Assembly: GCA_021307315.1 (NCBI GenBank)
Contig: JAJSPD010000105.1
Coordinates: 55,311-119,310 of the forward strand
Length of the DNA: 64,000 bases
From: Bisporella sp. PMI_857
Taxonomy: Eukaryota > Ascomycota > Leotiomycetes > Helotiales > Helotiaceae
Direction: 5' to 3'
Shown: positions 21,924-33,549 of the stretch, piece after piece
Position numbering within the stretch: position 1 is the first letter of the stretch
Layout of the letters: each line of letters starts with the position of its first letter
Made by a program: the position numbers and the translations under genes
Notes under the pieces: generated by a model
What the model was told of the DNA's origin: nothing
The model's database searches: none
What the model saw: the letters and a program-made list of their open reading frames with translations, nothing else

Positions 21924-22344
21924 TAATTGTCCCGACCTAATCATAAGCTTAAGTTCGGCTGACGTCAATGCTACGCTAGAAACAGAGCTACCCTGAAAGC
22001 TTGTTCAACGCAGACACATGCTTCTGCGAGAGGTAAGGGTAGGCTCACAGGTAGAAGTATTTCCAGTAAAACGCATGACGGCTAAAGTCGCCGGAGCACT
22101 GCAAAGTGTATCTAATGCCTGTGTATCATCTCATGCCTTTATCATATCGCCCGGTCCTCGGACCCCGATTGACCGCTCAGAAGATTCCAAACTATTAATT
22201 ATTATGGTAGCTTTAGATGTTAAACAACTGTGTCCTACTTTGGTCCAATACAAGCAGTAGCAACAATAACTACTAGGGAAATCCTCCGACCCAAGAACGC
22301 GACCTTGATGATATTCCGTACGACGTGAGACTGATTGAGAAGCT
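21924..22344 (+). promoter_or_regulatory. Upstream region of the Zn2Cys6 factor gene
   Basis: No gene recognised. An 80-codon frame at 22018-22260 has no family features. The interval leads to the ATG at 22345. Confidence 0.3.
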
Positions 22345-24717
22345 ATGAGCGGTGGCAATGGATCAAGACATGCTGCATGCACGGAGTGTCGTCAAAGGAA
22401 GGTTCGCTGTGATGGAGGACAACCGTGCTGTCAAAATTGCATGCGCCGGGGCAGCACGTGTGTCTTCACCCGGAACTTAGGGCAAGAGAAAGAGGAAATG
22501 CTGAACATGATTAACGAATTGAGTGATCGCCTATGTTTGTCCCACTATGCCCAGTCAATTGTATCTAGAGACTGGCGAACCTTGAAGCGAAAGGCTAACC
22601 GAACTCGGTAACACAGCACATGCAGAACAATCTCTTAAATCGCAAAATGCACCGAATCATGTACCACCGCCACTCCTTCCACCACAAGATTCACTTCTCA
22701 ATGAATTCGTCCCAGACGCGGATATAGACTCTCAAGAGTTCTGGGGCTACACAAATGGCGGGGACAGCGGGGTATTAAACGAAACAAACGTTCCTTTGTT
22801 TTCCGAATCCCAAGGATTTGGGACGTTATGTGCCCTGCAAGCTCCCGGCACGGCACTTATTCATTCGACTGAGCTTGATTCTCTGGGTTGGCCAAATTTG
22901 AAGGCAACACAGCCAGATATTTGCACAACATCGATACATAATCACGATGCAGTGAAGGAAGAACTCTCTTCTCATGCTCTCAGTGAACTGTATGTATGAG
23001 GCTAATTTGGGATGATCTTGCTAAGCCCTATAAAGACTGACTATACTATCATCTTTAGGTATAGGTCTTATTTCGAGCAAGCAGACTCAAGTTGTTACCT
23101 GTTGGATAAAACTAGCTTCCTCTCAAAGGTGGATGTCTTAGCGCCTGGACCAGAGCTCCTGAGTCTGAAATTCATTGTTCTTGCACATGGAACTTCAACC
23201 TCTCCTGCATATAGCTACTTGCAAGATCAACTCTATGATACTTCGCGCAAATATTTCGAGACGGCCGAAACGGGAAAAGCCTTCGTAACCATCGCTGCCC
23301 TCCAAGCATGCATCCTTCTCGCAATGTATGAACTAAAGCAACTTCTTTTCTCAAGAGCTTGGGGTAGAATTAGCCGCGCAATGTGGATGGCTGAAATGTT
23401 TGGTCTGCATAAGATGGATATAGAATCCGGATCGCCCCGGCAGCGGTCATCTGGCTTCCATCTCGCAACAGCATCAGATTCTCAGGAGCTGGAGGAACGC
23501 AGAAGAACCTTCTGGTCTGCCTTCATCCTTAGCAGCTTCACAAGCACTAGTGTAGGATGGAACAACTATACTCAGATTAATTATGAAGATGTATGATCAA
23601 CACCATTGTACACCTTGTTCTAATTTATTAATATGTCCTAGATCACAACTCTGCTACCAACTGAAAATAGAGTTGATAGGTATACATTACCATTCCGAGC
23701 AACACTTTACAACACCCTCAGACACTCTGGAGTCCGAAAACTCTCAAACTTCGAAGGGCTAATTCTTGCTAGCGCACTGTATAGCCGTTGTCTGAGGCAT
23801 GCAGACTATGCTCTCCGCGAAAACAAGGCAGACTGCCCAAATTACGACTTTTGGATGCACCATTATCATCTCAGCGAAAGCGTCAATCAGATCACTCCCA
23901 GCTCTTTTGTAGATACTAATTTACAAACCGCCATGACCGAGTCTGCCACACTGTGCATGAATATTAGGCTCCAGGCGATCTTGATATGTCTCCATCACGC
24001 CGCAGTAGTGCGTGAATCCAAGACTTTCAACTCAATGGGGTCATTTACTTTGGAAAGCGAGACCAAATGTCTCAAAGCCGCGATGCAAGTCACGAATATG
24101 ACGAGGCAGATGCGGGAGCAAGCAGATTTTGCTAACAACGTGGGTTTGCTTGCGCTCTATTGCCAGGACTTTTCTTGACTAACCTTTGATTGCGGCAGTC
24201 AAGTCCTTATGTACTCTGGTCAATATACGTTGCCGCACAAGTTTACGTTCGAGCATTCCATGCTACTACCAGCTATGGAGCGTGTCGCCCTATAACTCCA
24301 ATGCACACTCCGACATCGCCGTCACGTTCCCCAAAACTGTATGCCAATCGTTGGCCATCGACTTCAGTCTCTAGCAATGGGAGTCAAAGGCACAGCACAG
24401 GCATGAGCATCGATACCTATGGCGCTCATAGCAGTAACACCTCTTTATCAACCACCTGCAATCATGTCTCATCTACTTCCCCGAGCCGCTTTGACCTCTT
24501 GGAGAATATTGATTGTCTCTTCAGCACTCTCTCCTCTCTTAAAATGTCGAATCTCATAGCCGGTGTCTTTGAGTCTCAAATTTATCACGAGCTAGGTGGA
24601 GGGAGACGGTTGACGGATGATCGGGCTGTTGGTCATGTTGAATTTCCGCTGGACGGTAAATGCTTGGTCAATGATCTTGTTACTAACGGAATTTCAGATA
24701 TTTATAGACTGTTATGA
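22345..24717 (+). CDS. Zn(II)2Cys6 transcription factor with fungal_trans domain
   Basis: A nuclear regulator with an N-terminal zinc cluster and a middle homology region. Residues 11-39: CTECRQRKVRC then CCQNCMRRGSTC, with a following coiled-coil start (EKEEMLNMINELSDRL). Well-supported exons after the first are about 22600-22989, 23059-23590, 23642-24139 and 24199-24717; their joins are in phase. The fungal_trans domain includes YFETAETGKAFVTIAALQAC, AWGRISRAMWMAEMFGLHKMD and LEERRRTFWSAFILSSF. The C terminus (from 24199) starts SSPYVLWSIYVAAQVYVRAF and turns Ser/Thr-rich. The join of the first exon (ending near 22530-22610) to the second is unclear: the frame changes near 22600 and I found no clean intron, so a small indel is possible. 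Its targets are unknown; no metabolic genes adjoin it. Confidence 0.78.
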
Positions 24718-24825
24718 CTTCATATATAAGAAGAGTAGATTGTCGTTGCAGGGGCGTGGGACTAAGCATGTATGAGCAACGAGTGATGCACAAGGTTATA
24801 GATGCTAAAGCACCTCTAGATATAG

Positions 24826-24862
24826 CATGTACAAATGGTTCCGGGAAGTGTTCGTCACGTGG
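24826..24862 (+). repeat. Shared repeat C, copy 1
   Basis: TGTACAAATGGTTCCGGGAAGTGTTCGTCACGTG is repeated with one difference at 40448-40482. At the second site it follows a hAT tail and GGCCGTA palindromes, so it may mark a transposon end or a preferred target. Confidence 0.6.
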
Positions 24863-24944
24863 CAGTTTTCATACTCTTCGTTTCAAAGCACAATAACTTC
24901 ATAACCACTTATTCATTCTATTGATTATATATATCAATTAAAAG

Positions 24945-25515
24945 CCTATTCAATACTTTGTCGAACCACCCTTGTTTTTAATTACTGCACCTAACCGACG
25001 CTGCATACTATCACAAAGAGTAAGTAGACTTTTCGGCATAATTTGTGGCCATATTTCGTGCAACGCTTGTTCCATTTCAGCTACTTTTTTTGCTCTGTGC
25101 TTTCTATTCCCGATTCTTCCTTTGATTTGCTTCCATAAATTTTCAATTAGTGTCAGATCTGGAGATTGTGGCGCCACGAAAAGATTTTGACTTTTTGTTT
25201 AGTCAAGAAAGCTCGAACAGTCTTTGCTTTGTGCCATGGCGCGTTGTCTTCTTGAATAACAACTGATGGCCCGTACTTTGCTCTCATTCGTCGGTAGAAT
25301 GGAATAAAATGCTTCTTTAGAACGTCGATATAACGCTTCGCAGTCATAGTTCCTCCTTGAGGAAGAATAACAAGAGGCCCTATTTCTTCTCCACAAAACA
25401 AGTCCACACTCCGACTGCCGTCCGGCCACTCTTAAACGTAGGCTTCAAATTCTTGCCTAGCCATTCTTCGTTTGGCCCGCGTGTAACGTAAAAGACATTA
25501 TTTGATTCTCCCAGT
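24945..25515 (-). pseudogene. Tc1/mariner transposase, C-terminal half only
   Basis: DDE_3-type transposase remnant. On the minus strand from 25515: NVFYVTRGPNEEWLGKN, FKSGRTAVGVWTCF, then in other frames EIGPLVILPQGGTMTAKRYI, VVIQEDNAPWHKAKT (second Asp) and APQSPDLTLIENLWKQIKGR (the SPDLNPIE-like third motif), ending GGSTKY. Frames shift near 25390 and near 25170, and everything upstream of the catalytic core is missing: the sequence is cut at about 25516, where a different transposon end begins. It is inactive. Terminal repeats were not identified. Confidence 0.85.
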
Positions 25516-25516
25516 G

Positions 25517-25570
25517 TAGCCAGTAGTGTATACCCCGTACATACGGCCGTATTTTTACCCTATAATGACC
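25517..25570 (+). repeat. Transposon end CAGTGTAGCCAGTAGTGT
   Basis: The 18 bases CAGTGTAGCCAGTAGTGT reappear at 53220-53237, in both places followed within a few bases by GGCCGTA-rich sequence. A CAG start is usual for hAT ends. Here it abuts the truncated Tc1 gene directly. Confidence 0.5.
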
Positions 25571-25589
25571 ATGAATAACTTTTCTATTC

Positions 25590-26404
25590 TCTTATAGTTA
25601 TATGAGATAATGTAGAGCTAAGTTCTATAGCCATATCTGATCCTTCATCCTCAATTTGGCGATCTCCAGCTGCCGTTTGCGCTTTTTTTATCTGCTAGAT
25701 ATCTACAAACTTAGAATTAGGACTAGCTACTACTTTCCTACGTTTTCTAGGTTGCAATTGAACTACACGTTGCTCTAATTGCTTAATTTTCCTCTCTTGC
25801 TCTGCAATTACCCATTCTTTTTGCTCAATGCCCTTAGATATCTTCCTAAAAAGTACTCTCGTTGTTGGCGCAGAAGTGTTTTTTAATTGCGAAACTTCGT
25901 ACGCAATATCTCGAATATCTTGACCTTTTGAGGAGTTGTAATATCCAATTGAGCTTTATCTGCAATCCAATTAGGCATATCTTCATTTGCAACTCGGTTT
26001 TGCGGTATTGAATTGGAGTTATTGCTGTTTTCTAAGAGCAATCGGCTCATAAGAGGCTTGGCGCGATTAATCGGCCACAATCCAGTTGCTTTCCAACCGG
26101 CTTTTATATTATAGCTTATTAAACTGTCTTTCCTTGCCCTCTGATAGCATGTAAGGAAATTTCACTTTCCAAGAGGTGAAGAATCGGTTAATAGGCTATA
26201 AAATCCTACGTATTTGCGGTAGGCGGCCTTAAGAGGAGAAAAAACCGATAAATCCAAATGTTGTAGCACATGTGAAGTGTGAGGAGGTAAAATAGTAGCT
26301 GAATATTGTTTGAAAAGCACTTCCACATAAATTCAACTGTTTCATGTCTCCCGTGGCCGTCTAAAATAAGCAATCGAGGCTCAGATGAGTCACGTGGTCT
26401 AGAT
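25590..26404 (-). pseudogene. Fot1/pogo-like DDE_1 transposase, C-terminal half
   Basis: Reading down from 26400 on the minus strand: EPRLLILDGHGRHETVEFMW (second-Asp region), a frame change, then the third-motif region VLQ-LDLSVFSPLK in another frame. This is followed by CYQRARKDSLISYNIKAGW, KATGLWPINRAKPLMSRLL and a coiled-coil tail (EQKEWVIAEQERKIKQLEQR). At least two frameshifts and an internal stop are present. The N-terminal half is absent because the hAT element at 26405 begins inside the gene, and the missing half is not found on the other side of that hAT element. Confidence 0.8.
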
Positions 26405-29330
26405 CAGTGATCGGAATGGTCCGGTATGGGTTGGTATTGGTATGGTATATACCGCCAAGACCTGGTATGGTTTGAGGATATCTCAATACCATGGTATTAC
26501 CGGTATACCAACCCTTACCAGTATGGCTATAAATAGATGGAAATAGAGAGGCGGGTGGCGGTAAGTGGCTGAATCTTAGACCAAAATTGTTGGTTGAGTC
26601 ACATGATGAGTCACATGGTTGACTCTTTATGCAAGAATACCTAGCTTTTAGTATTGGAGCCTACGGCTGCCTATCGTTCAGATGGTTTATATAAGCATTA
26701 ACAGCTGTAGTCTCAATTAATCAGTCCAATGCTGTTTATTGCACATAATCCCGCCATTTGACAAACTGGTTAGTATATGCAGGAACAAAGAAACATGAAA
26801 GTTTTCACTTATTAGTATAATGGAACGTAATCTACAACAGCCTGCTTATATATCATCATTATGGGGTCTCCAACTCCAATCTCGCCGTCCTTGTTGACTA
26901 CACGTTCAACATCAATAGCCCTCAAGTCTCCTACGCCATCACCCGCTCCCACATTACCTACCTCGACACCACCACATACTCCCATTCAATATCCCGAGCC
27001 TCCAGTTGAATTCGTACAAGACCGTATCACATACGTGAATCGCGCGAAGGTTACAAAGAAGACAGCTCGTCTTGGCTCATCACATGTGTGGAAGTACGGT
27101 CTTCATTATATTCGAGGCAGCGATAACAAAGAGGTGTACTACTGCCATGAGTGTGCAATCGGAAAGTACAAGCAAGAGCTATTTGTTATCAATGGCACGT
27201 CTGGAGTGAGAAATCATCTTGAACACAAGCACCAGATTGATCCCCAGAGTGGTGTCAAGAGACATAGTTCGACTCGAAAGTCTGTGCTCGAACAGCAGAA
27301 CGGCGCGGCTACTACCAACACCTTCTTTTGGAAAGACTCAATTGAGAAGTTCAGAGAGCTTCTAGTTCGTTGGATTGTGTACTGCCATATTGCTTTCTTT
27401 CAATTAGAAAATCCGTATTTCCGAGAATTACTCTCCTTTTTGAATCCGGCGCTTCTCAATCATCTTCCAAAAGCCGCGAAAACTATTCGAAGCTGGGTGA
27501 TGAATACCTTCATATCAAAGAAACAACAGCCTAGGGAGGACCTCCGGCACTCACGAAGTAGAATCTCTATCTCCTTTGATCTCTGGACTTCGCCAAATCC
27601 TTACGCTATTCTAGGTGTCATCACCATGTGGATTGATGCTACCGGCCAGCGACGAGCTACCGTTTTGGGTATACGACGCGTATACGGCGAACACACTGGC
27701 GAGAATCTTGGATCAGTTGTTCTTGAATTGTTGAAAGAATACGATATTAGTGGAAATCAGATTGGATACTTCATGCTGGATAATGCTTCGTCAAACGATA
27801 CCGCTGTTGAATTCATACTCAAGGAGCTCTGCCCGTGGATGAAATCAAAACAACGTCGCCATCGCCGGTTGCGCTGCTTAGGCCATATCATCAATCTTTG
27901 CTGCCAAGCGTTTCTCATGGGCCGGAACTGTGAGAGGTATCTTGCAAAGCTTGAAAAGCACTATCAGCGCGGAAACTACACAGAGGTAGAAGAGCTCTGG
28001 AAGAAATTTGGATGCTTAGGTCGGCTTCACAACCTCGTGCGATACATTAGGCTTACCCCACAACGCCGTGAAGAGTTTGCGGCAATCATTATCGGCAGGG
28101 ATCTCTCTGAATTCGATGGGCTCGAGCTTATCCAGAACAACTCGACACGCTGGAATTCATGGTTTCATTCAATTACACGTGCATTGAATGTTCGGGAACG
28201 TTTAGAGCTCTTCTCCGCTCGTCATATACCTGGGAAAGGCTCTCAAGGAATTGCGAACTTCAAACTAGATGGACAGCACTGGTTTGAGCTTAAAAAGATT
28301 GAACTTGCTCTAAAAGATTTCTACGCCGCAACTTTGCTTTCGGAAGGAAAGAAGACGTCTCTCGCTGACTGGTTTTCAACCTTGGACTGCCTTCTTCGAG
28401 AAATAAACGAGACGAAGGATCATTACTATGATATCCACACCGAGGATGACAATAACTTCACATGGACATACCTCCAAAGTTGCGCAGATGCCGCGTGGTC
28501 AAAATGCGCCGAGTACTACAGCAACCAACAACTGAATTGGCAGAATCGATTCCCTGAAGATACTGACCTTCCACCAGCGTATTATGCGGCTCAGATACTC
28601 GATCCATATCGAAAGTGGGCGTGGTTCAGGCAAGAGTGGGTTCTTCAAGGCGACGAAGAAAAACAGAGGTGGTTTGATAACGCACAATCGGCGGTTAAGC
28701 AGCTCTGGGAGACGGAGTATAAGGGAAGGTATTTTGTTGAGATGCTACCACCGCCAGCCAGGAAGGAGAGAGATCCTGATCCAGCATTCGATCGCCAGCG
28801 GGAACATAAGCGTATTCGAATAGATACTCCGGTGTCTACAGCTGATTTATATGAACAATATATTTCTACCGACCGGCTCCATGATGAGGAGGCTAGTTGC
28901 GATGACGCCATTGCGTACTGGCTATCCCGCTACGACTCCCAACGAGATCTCGCTCGCTTCGCTTTGGATCTATTCGCGATCTCGCCCATGTCGGACGAGT
29001 GCGAACGCCTTTTTAGTAGCGCAAAGCTTACTATAGTTGATCGCCGTGGCAGACTAAAGGCGGATATTATAGAAGCATGTGAATGTCTCCGGGCATGGTA
29101 TGGAAGGCCCAAATTTGAAGACAGCAGTAATGAAGAGGATAGTGAGAATGACAGTGATGATGTTGGTAGCTTATAGTCAAATTCATCCCCTTCCTACCTC
29201 AGCCTCGTTCTTGGCGGTCTTGGCGGTATTGCTGGTCTTACCGGTAAGACCATACCGGTTACCATATAAGCAGCTGGTATGGTATGGTTTGACCTCCATA
29301 CCATACCATACCGGACCATTCCGATCACTG
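26405..29330 (+). mobile_element. Complete hAT transposon, 2.93 kb
   Basis: Perfect 25-bp terminal inverted repeats starting CAGTGATCGGAATGGTCCGG, at 26405 and (inverted) ending 29330. Subterminal GGTATGG/CCATACC motifs are clustered at both ends (about 26420-26525 and 29225-29312), as expected for transposase binding sites. One long transposase frame lies inside. No 8-bp target duplication is present: GTCTAGAT precedes it and AGTCAACC follows it. Confidence 0.93.
26861..29176 (+). CDS. hAT transposase, apparently intact
   Basis: 771 residues in one uninterrupted frame. It catalyses excision and integration of the surrounding element. A BED-type zinc finger lies at about residues 70-127: SSHVWKYGLHYI, YYCHEC, then NHLEHKH. 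The RNase H-like core has SISFDLWTSPNPYAILG (first Asp) and IGYFMLDNASSNDTAVEFI (second Asp). The C-terminal hAT dimerisation region reads ALDLFAISPMSDECERLFSS and AKLTIVDRRGRLKADIIEA. The tail is acidic. The start ATG at 26861 lies about 450 bp inside the left end, a usual leader length. It has no stops, frameshifts or apparent introns, in contrast to most transposases in this window. Confidence 0.95.
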   Translation: MGSPTPISPSLLTTRSTSIALKSPTPSPAPTLPTSTPPHTPIQYPEPPVEFVQDRITYVNRAKVTKKTARLGSSHVWKYGLHYIRGSDNKEVYYCHECAIGKYKQELFVINGTSGVRNHLEHKHQIDPQSGVKRHSSTRKSVLEQQNGAATTNTFFWKDSIEKFRELLVRWIVYCHIAFFQLENPYFRELLSFLNPALLNHLPKAAKTIRSWVMNTFISKKQQPREDLRHSRSRISISFDLWTSPNPYAILGVITMWIDATGQRRATVLGIRRVYGEHTGENLGSVVLELLKEYDISGNQIGYFMLDNASSNDTAVEFILKELCPWMKSKQRRHRRLRCLGHIINLCCQAFLMGRNCERYLAKLEKHYQRGNYTEVEELWKKFGCLGRLHNLVRYIRLTPQRREEFAAIIIGRDLSEFDGLELIQNNSTRWNSWFHSITRALNVRERLELFSARHIPGKGSQGIANFKLDGQHWFELKKIELALKDFYAATLLSEGKKTSLADWFSTLDCLLREINETKDHYYDIHTEDDNNFTWTYLQSCADAAWSKCAEYYSNQQLNWQNRFPEDTDLPPAYYAAQILDPYRKWAWFRQEWVLQGDEEKQRWFDNAQSAVKQLWETEYKGRYFVEMLPPPARKERDPDPAFDRQREHKRIRIDTPVSTADLYEQYISTDRLHDEEASCDDAIAYWLSRYDSQRDLARFALDLFAISPMSDECERLFSSAKLTIVDRRGRLKADIIEACECLRAWYGRPKFEDSSNEEDSENDSDDVGSL

Positions 29331-29638
29331 AGTCAACCCTACACATCTATCGAAAACGCAGACGAATCGGAAGGCCAGCTGGTGACGGGAGGTTCTCAGC
29401 ACTCGGCGAATTTCGAGATCCTGCCGCCCGCTGCACAACCTCTTTCTAACACGACATCCCGAAAACGCAAGCACAATCTTGGGGGTAGTGGTACTCCCGA
29501 ACCAAGTGGGTTAGAAGCATTCCATTTGAGCTAGTAATAAACGCAAAAGAGTGAAGCGTTTCTAATTTAATAGTTGTCTTGACACTGCAAGACAAGGAAG
29601 AGACTGCCATGAAAATCAATTCCTCCTCGACCTTCGAG
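29331..29638. other. Gene-free flank of the hAT element
   Basis: No gene recognised. It is not the missing half of the pogo gene found on the left side of the hAT element. Confidence 0.5.
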
Positions 29639-30330
29639 TTAAATCTCAAACAGACAAGTGCACTCGCTGAGGGCAAATCCACTAGCATCACCAGGCGAGA
29701 TGTTCCTTAGCACTGCCTTCCTAACAACTACATCCACCACGGCAACCGAGGTTGCTATAAGCAAGACAGTCAGAGGTCCGGAAACACGTAGCCCAAGATC
29801 CACCGCCGCCATTGCGAGCAAGCCAGCACCAATAGCCAGCACTATAGTCATCACAGCTTCCACAATGAGAACATCGACTCCAGCACAATCCATCATCTGT
29901 GCAGCCCCAATACTCCCAGTACCAGCAGTCTCGCTTGATTAGTTTCGCATCCAATGGGTTGGCAGGAGAGACGTTATCGGGGAGGTATTGCGCCTCGAGC
30001 CTACGTCGCTTCTCATCCTCTGTTTCTCGGGCTCGGGGACGTAACAAAGCAGTGTTGTGGCCGGCAGGATGGTCGCGGCATTTACGGTACTGTAATGATC
30101 ATAGCTCTTGTTAGATCCATCCTTGAAAGTTGAGAGTTTTCAGGGCTTCAAGTCTTGTTGCTGTGGATCTTACGAAAGTTGGATCCTCCCCTCGGGAACT
30201 TCGAGAACCCCCAATGAACCACACTCTGCAGCGAGTTCCTCATATGTCTGATTGGCCAACCGGTCGGTTTTGACAAGATCTTTTTTGCCGTCGGCAGCTC
30301 TCCATGGCTTCAATTCCTTGGAGATAGCAA
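29639..30330 (-). pseudogene. Relic of an unrecognised gene with a hydrophobic C terminus
   Basis: On the minus strand, frames chain together as if from one decayed gene: KDLVKTDRLANQTYEELAAE (about 30275) and GVLEVPEGRIQL, later EDEKRRRLEAQYLPDNVSPA, then after a frame change MMDCAGVDVLIVEAVMTIVL and two further hydrophobic stretches ending at 29639. The last ~85 codons would form two or three membrane segments. Stops and frameshifts separate the blocks. I do not recognise the family. The charged and membrane parts might belong to different genes. Confidence 0.35.
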
Positions 30331-30604
30331 CTCCAATCTATAAGAAGTTTTTACGGAAAGAGAATACGAGACCAGTTGTGGAAGAATTTGTGAGGAAAGT
30401 TTTTGAAAGAAGGCTTACTTCAAACTACTCTTCCACAACAGAACCCTTAGTATCATGTTCAAAGGGCTTGGATACTACTCCCTTTGTGATAGGGAACGTA
30501 GCTGCTAGGACGACTGATCCTCCAAGTAGGAGAAGAGTCGCAAGTGTAACAACTCGAGCTGAACAGGGTCTCGATCCGTAGATCTAGGTAGAAGGACTCA
30601 AAGG

Positions 30605-30795
30605 TGTGAACAACTATCAATTGTTATAACTAAGAGAACAAGCTACAGGCAGAAGGAGGGAAGGAGAGCAGTGCTTTATATACATGAGGTTAGCCAGGGG
30701 CCAAGTGTAAGCGAGCCCTATAGCTTCGGTCGCCAAGCTCTACCGAGCTCTGCAGTGTCTGGCGCCAAGCTCGAAGTAGGGCCAGGGCCGTGACA
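30605..30795 (-). repeat. LTR-like repeat D, copy 1
   Basis: Begins TGTGAACAACTATC and ends GGGCCAGGGCCGTGACA, so it has TG...CA ends. On the minus strand it starts TGTCACGGCCCTGG and has a TATATAAAGCACTGCT promoter-like box. A shorter copy lies at 39455-39605. No target duplication was found. Confidence 0.55.
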
Positions 30796-31518
30796 GCAAG
30801 GTGCTTCATGATTCAGGCAAGAGATGGTTGTATAAAGAAGATAGAGAGGAGTGATTATGTGTGATTCACAAATTAGAGATGTTTAAGAAACCGATGGGTT
30901 CTTATAGATTTATCGAATGCGTCACATATCTTCCTATGCAGATTCGAAAGCAAAAGCATAGTCTGCATAGAGAATGATACTCAGCATTCTCTCTACCAAG
31001 ACTTCATTGATGCAGCGATCTTAGGTGATATTTTACGAATGAATCCCAGAGCGCTTTTAATAGCCACTTCAAGAAGTATCCAAGCTGGTTATCCTGTGAT
31101 GTATTGTGACGTACTTAATAAGCAACTTGCTCGTCTAAGCAAACTTGCGCATGACGATTTACACCAAAATCAGAAAAATCGGACCCCCTAGTAATTTCAA
31201 CAATAACACTATTTATTATCTATAACTTTGTGTTTATAGTTGATCTAATATTACTTATATTACTTATATATAACTAACAAAATATACAAACAGGCCGATT
31301 ATTGAAAACCTTGAAATCTCTGTGTTTTAACTGCTGAAATTTGTGTTTGAACATTTCGAGCTGTTTACACTTTTTATAACTTAGTTTATTATTATTGAAA
31401 TAGCTTTATAACTTCAAGTTTTAATTTCAAGGCTAATACAATAAGTGGTTGCTGAACACCAGGAATCCGACTCCAGCCTTCCCAACTCATCTCCACTATC
31501 AACCACCGTCTCTTCAAC
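30796..31518. other. AT-rich gene-free interval
   Basis: No gene recognised. The stretch 31200-31440 is strongly AT-rich. Confidence 0.4.
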
Positions 31519-32618
31519 TTGTTCAACACAGCCGCGAACTATTCATCAACTCCTCCAGCTTTCTCTGCTCTCCAACGACCTTCCCTAATTTCATCCATCA
31601 TTGCTGCTATCTCCCAAATTACTTCAATCGCCTCCGCCAGCTATCCCATTGCTTCCACCTTGCAGCCAACTTCTGTCACCATTACCGCTAGCTACACTAC
31701 TACGTCTACCACTTCCTTATCTACTGCCTTGCCCGAAGTCATCCACCACTGGCGCTTTCTTACTTGCGCCACCGGCACGTATTCCCTGCGAACCATTGAT
31801 TCGGAAAATAAAGTGGAAAGTCAGCTTATATCGGGCATTATGCAGGAGGAAACACGGCATCTGCTCCTCAATCTATCCACTGATAGGAATCCCCTTAGGA
31901 CTTTCTATTGCTCCCGGGACCTGCCACCAGAGATCCGATTAATGATATGAAACCTTGCGATAGTTTCCTGGTCGAAACCACAAGTTATCATTACTGGAAT
32001 AGATCCAAATGAGCCGGAGCTTCCTATTCTTATTGGCCCCGTTCCGGCTCAGTGCCCTCTTCTTCAGGTCAACAACGAAGCTCGAAGCGAGACCTTGCAG
32101 GTGTTTCAACCTTACATACGGAGGAATACTTTTCCAGTAGTCTATGTCAACTTGAAACTGGACACAATCTTATTATACAACGACAAGGCCTTCTATCAAT
32201 TCTGTAGAAACCTGGGAAGGCCCTGCTGGCAGGAAACTATTGTGCCCCATATTGCGCTGTTTCATGCGACATGGAAAGTGCTTTATAACCCTTTACTTGA
32301 CGGTGAGATGTGGATAAAGTTGAGGATGCAGAGACGGTAGACATTGACACGCTTCTGAGTTGTATAAGGTGTATATGGGGTCTAGGTATTCGCGATATCA
32401 CTATTGTAGTTACACAGGAGGATACCCAGGAGGACCTTTATCATCAACGCGCTGTTAAGTTTGAAACACCCAAAAAGAGTCCATTGGAAACTGGAGTGAG
32501 TGTTAATGAGGATTTCACGGACTGGGACACTCTGGAACGAGATGTGACATGGATGATCAAGGACTTTCAGAAGTTGGGGATCGAGGAATTGGCAGAGCAC
32601 AGGAAAGGTATACTATAA
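31519..32618 (+). pseudogene. 2EXR-domain protein, broken by a stop and a frameshift
   Basis: The core DLPPEIRLMI is followed by a TGA at 31948-31950 exactly where the family has Trp (pattern LPPEIRxxIWxxAL). The same frame then continues with NLAIVSWSKPQVIITG, PLLQVNNEARSETLQVF (the VCRESR-like motif) and VVYVNLKLDTILL, typical of the fungal 2EXR family. Near 32310 the frame changes and goes on with DIDTLLSCIRCIWGLGIRDI and DWDTLERDVTWMIKDFQKLG to 32618. A Ser/Thr-rich N terminus precedes the domain. Function is unknown for the whole family. With one nonsense codon and one indel it is probably a young pseudogene. Confidence 0.75.
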
Positions 32619-33549
32619 CAGGCATCTATCCATTTGACATTCCTAGTAGAAAGAATGCTAACGTGGGATAGCTGGTATCTCTGAGAGCGACCTACAAACC
32701 CAAAATTAAGGTATTACGATGATTGGCTTTGTGGTGAAGGATGGGATGTGCCAGCAATTCGATTTATGAAGCAAGAGTTATAGAGTCAACTGGTTTTTAA
32801 TTGATTTAGTTTATTTTACAACGACATGATTTGTATAGTACGAGATCAGTTACCACGGTCCTTTGTCTTATATAGGTCATGCTCGCAAGGTTTACACTGG
32901 AATCCATCTATAACCGCAATCACTGGTTGTGGGATAGACCTACCCGGTAGTAATTGGACTATCAAGTAATTGTATTTAAGGTTGCAGACAAATATTTGTT
33001 TGACCCTGTCAAGCTGCAGTCATGGTTTAAGGAAGGGAAGGAGCGGTATTGGGTTGTGGATGAGAGCCAGCAGCCAACTCAGCTAGGCCAGTCACGTGCT
33101 AGCCAGGTCAACCAAGCAGACGAGGGCCATCATGATGATGGGGATGATGACAAAAATGATGATGACAGAAACGGTATAGATGACAATCAAGAAGTTTCGA
33201 TGACAAGATTGTGCGACACGATCAAGGGAGGTTACATGTAAAATCAACAAGAGAGAAAGAGAAGGTAGGTAATCATTAATAGGGAAAAAGAGAAAGAAGG
33301 TTTACAAAAGAAGGAAATAGACGAGGCCGGAGAAAATACGAGCTGGTTCGGGAGCTAGTCGGTAGCGAACTAGAGCAGTTACACAAGAGGGCCAGTTACG
33401 TATTAAGGAGAATAAGTAGCTTGACCTATAAGCTAAAAAGGACAAGTCTGGACGGCAACAAAAGCCACTCTCCACCAATGACCTGCTGTAACAAGCCGCA
33501 TGGTTCCTACACAACTCGTCACAGGCTGACAAATATAGCGGACCGTCCT
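32619..33549. other. Intergenic, one acidic open frame
   Basis: At 32954-33241 an open frame ends in a strongly acidic tail (DDGDDDKNDDDRNG) after VADKYLFDPVKLQSWFKEG, but it has no ATG at its start and I do not recognise it. It might be a displaced 3' exon. The rest shows nothing. Confidence 0.3.

Noticed and set aside
30252..30581. A 109-codon plus-strand frame next to LTR-like repeat D, considered as a gag fragment
   Set aside because: No zinc knuckle or capsid motif is present, and minus-strand blocks in the same DNA look more gene-like.
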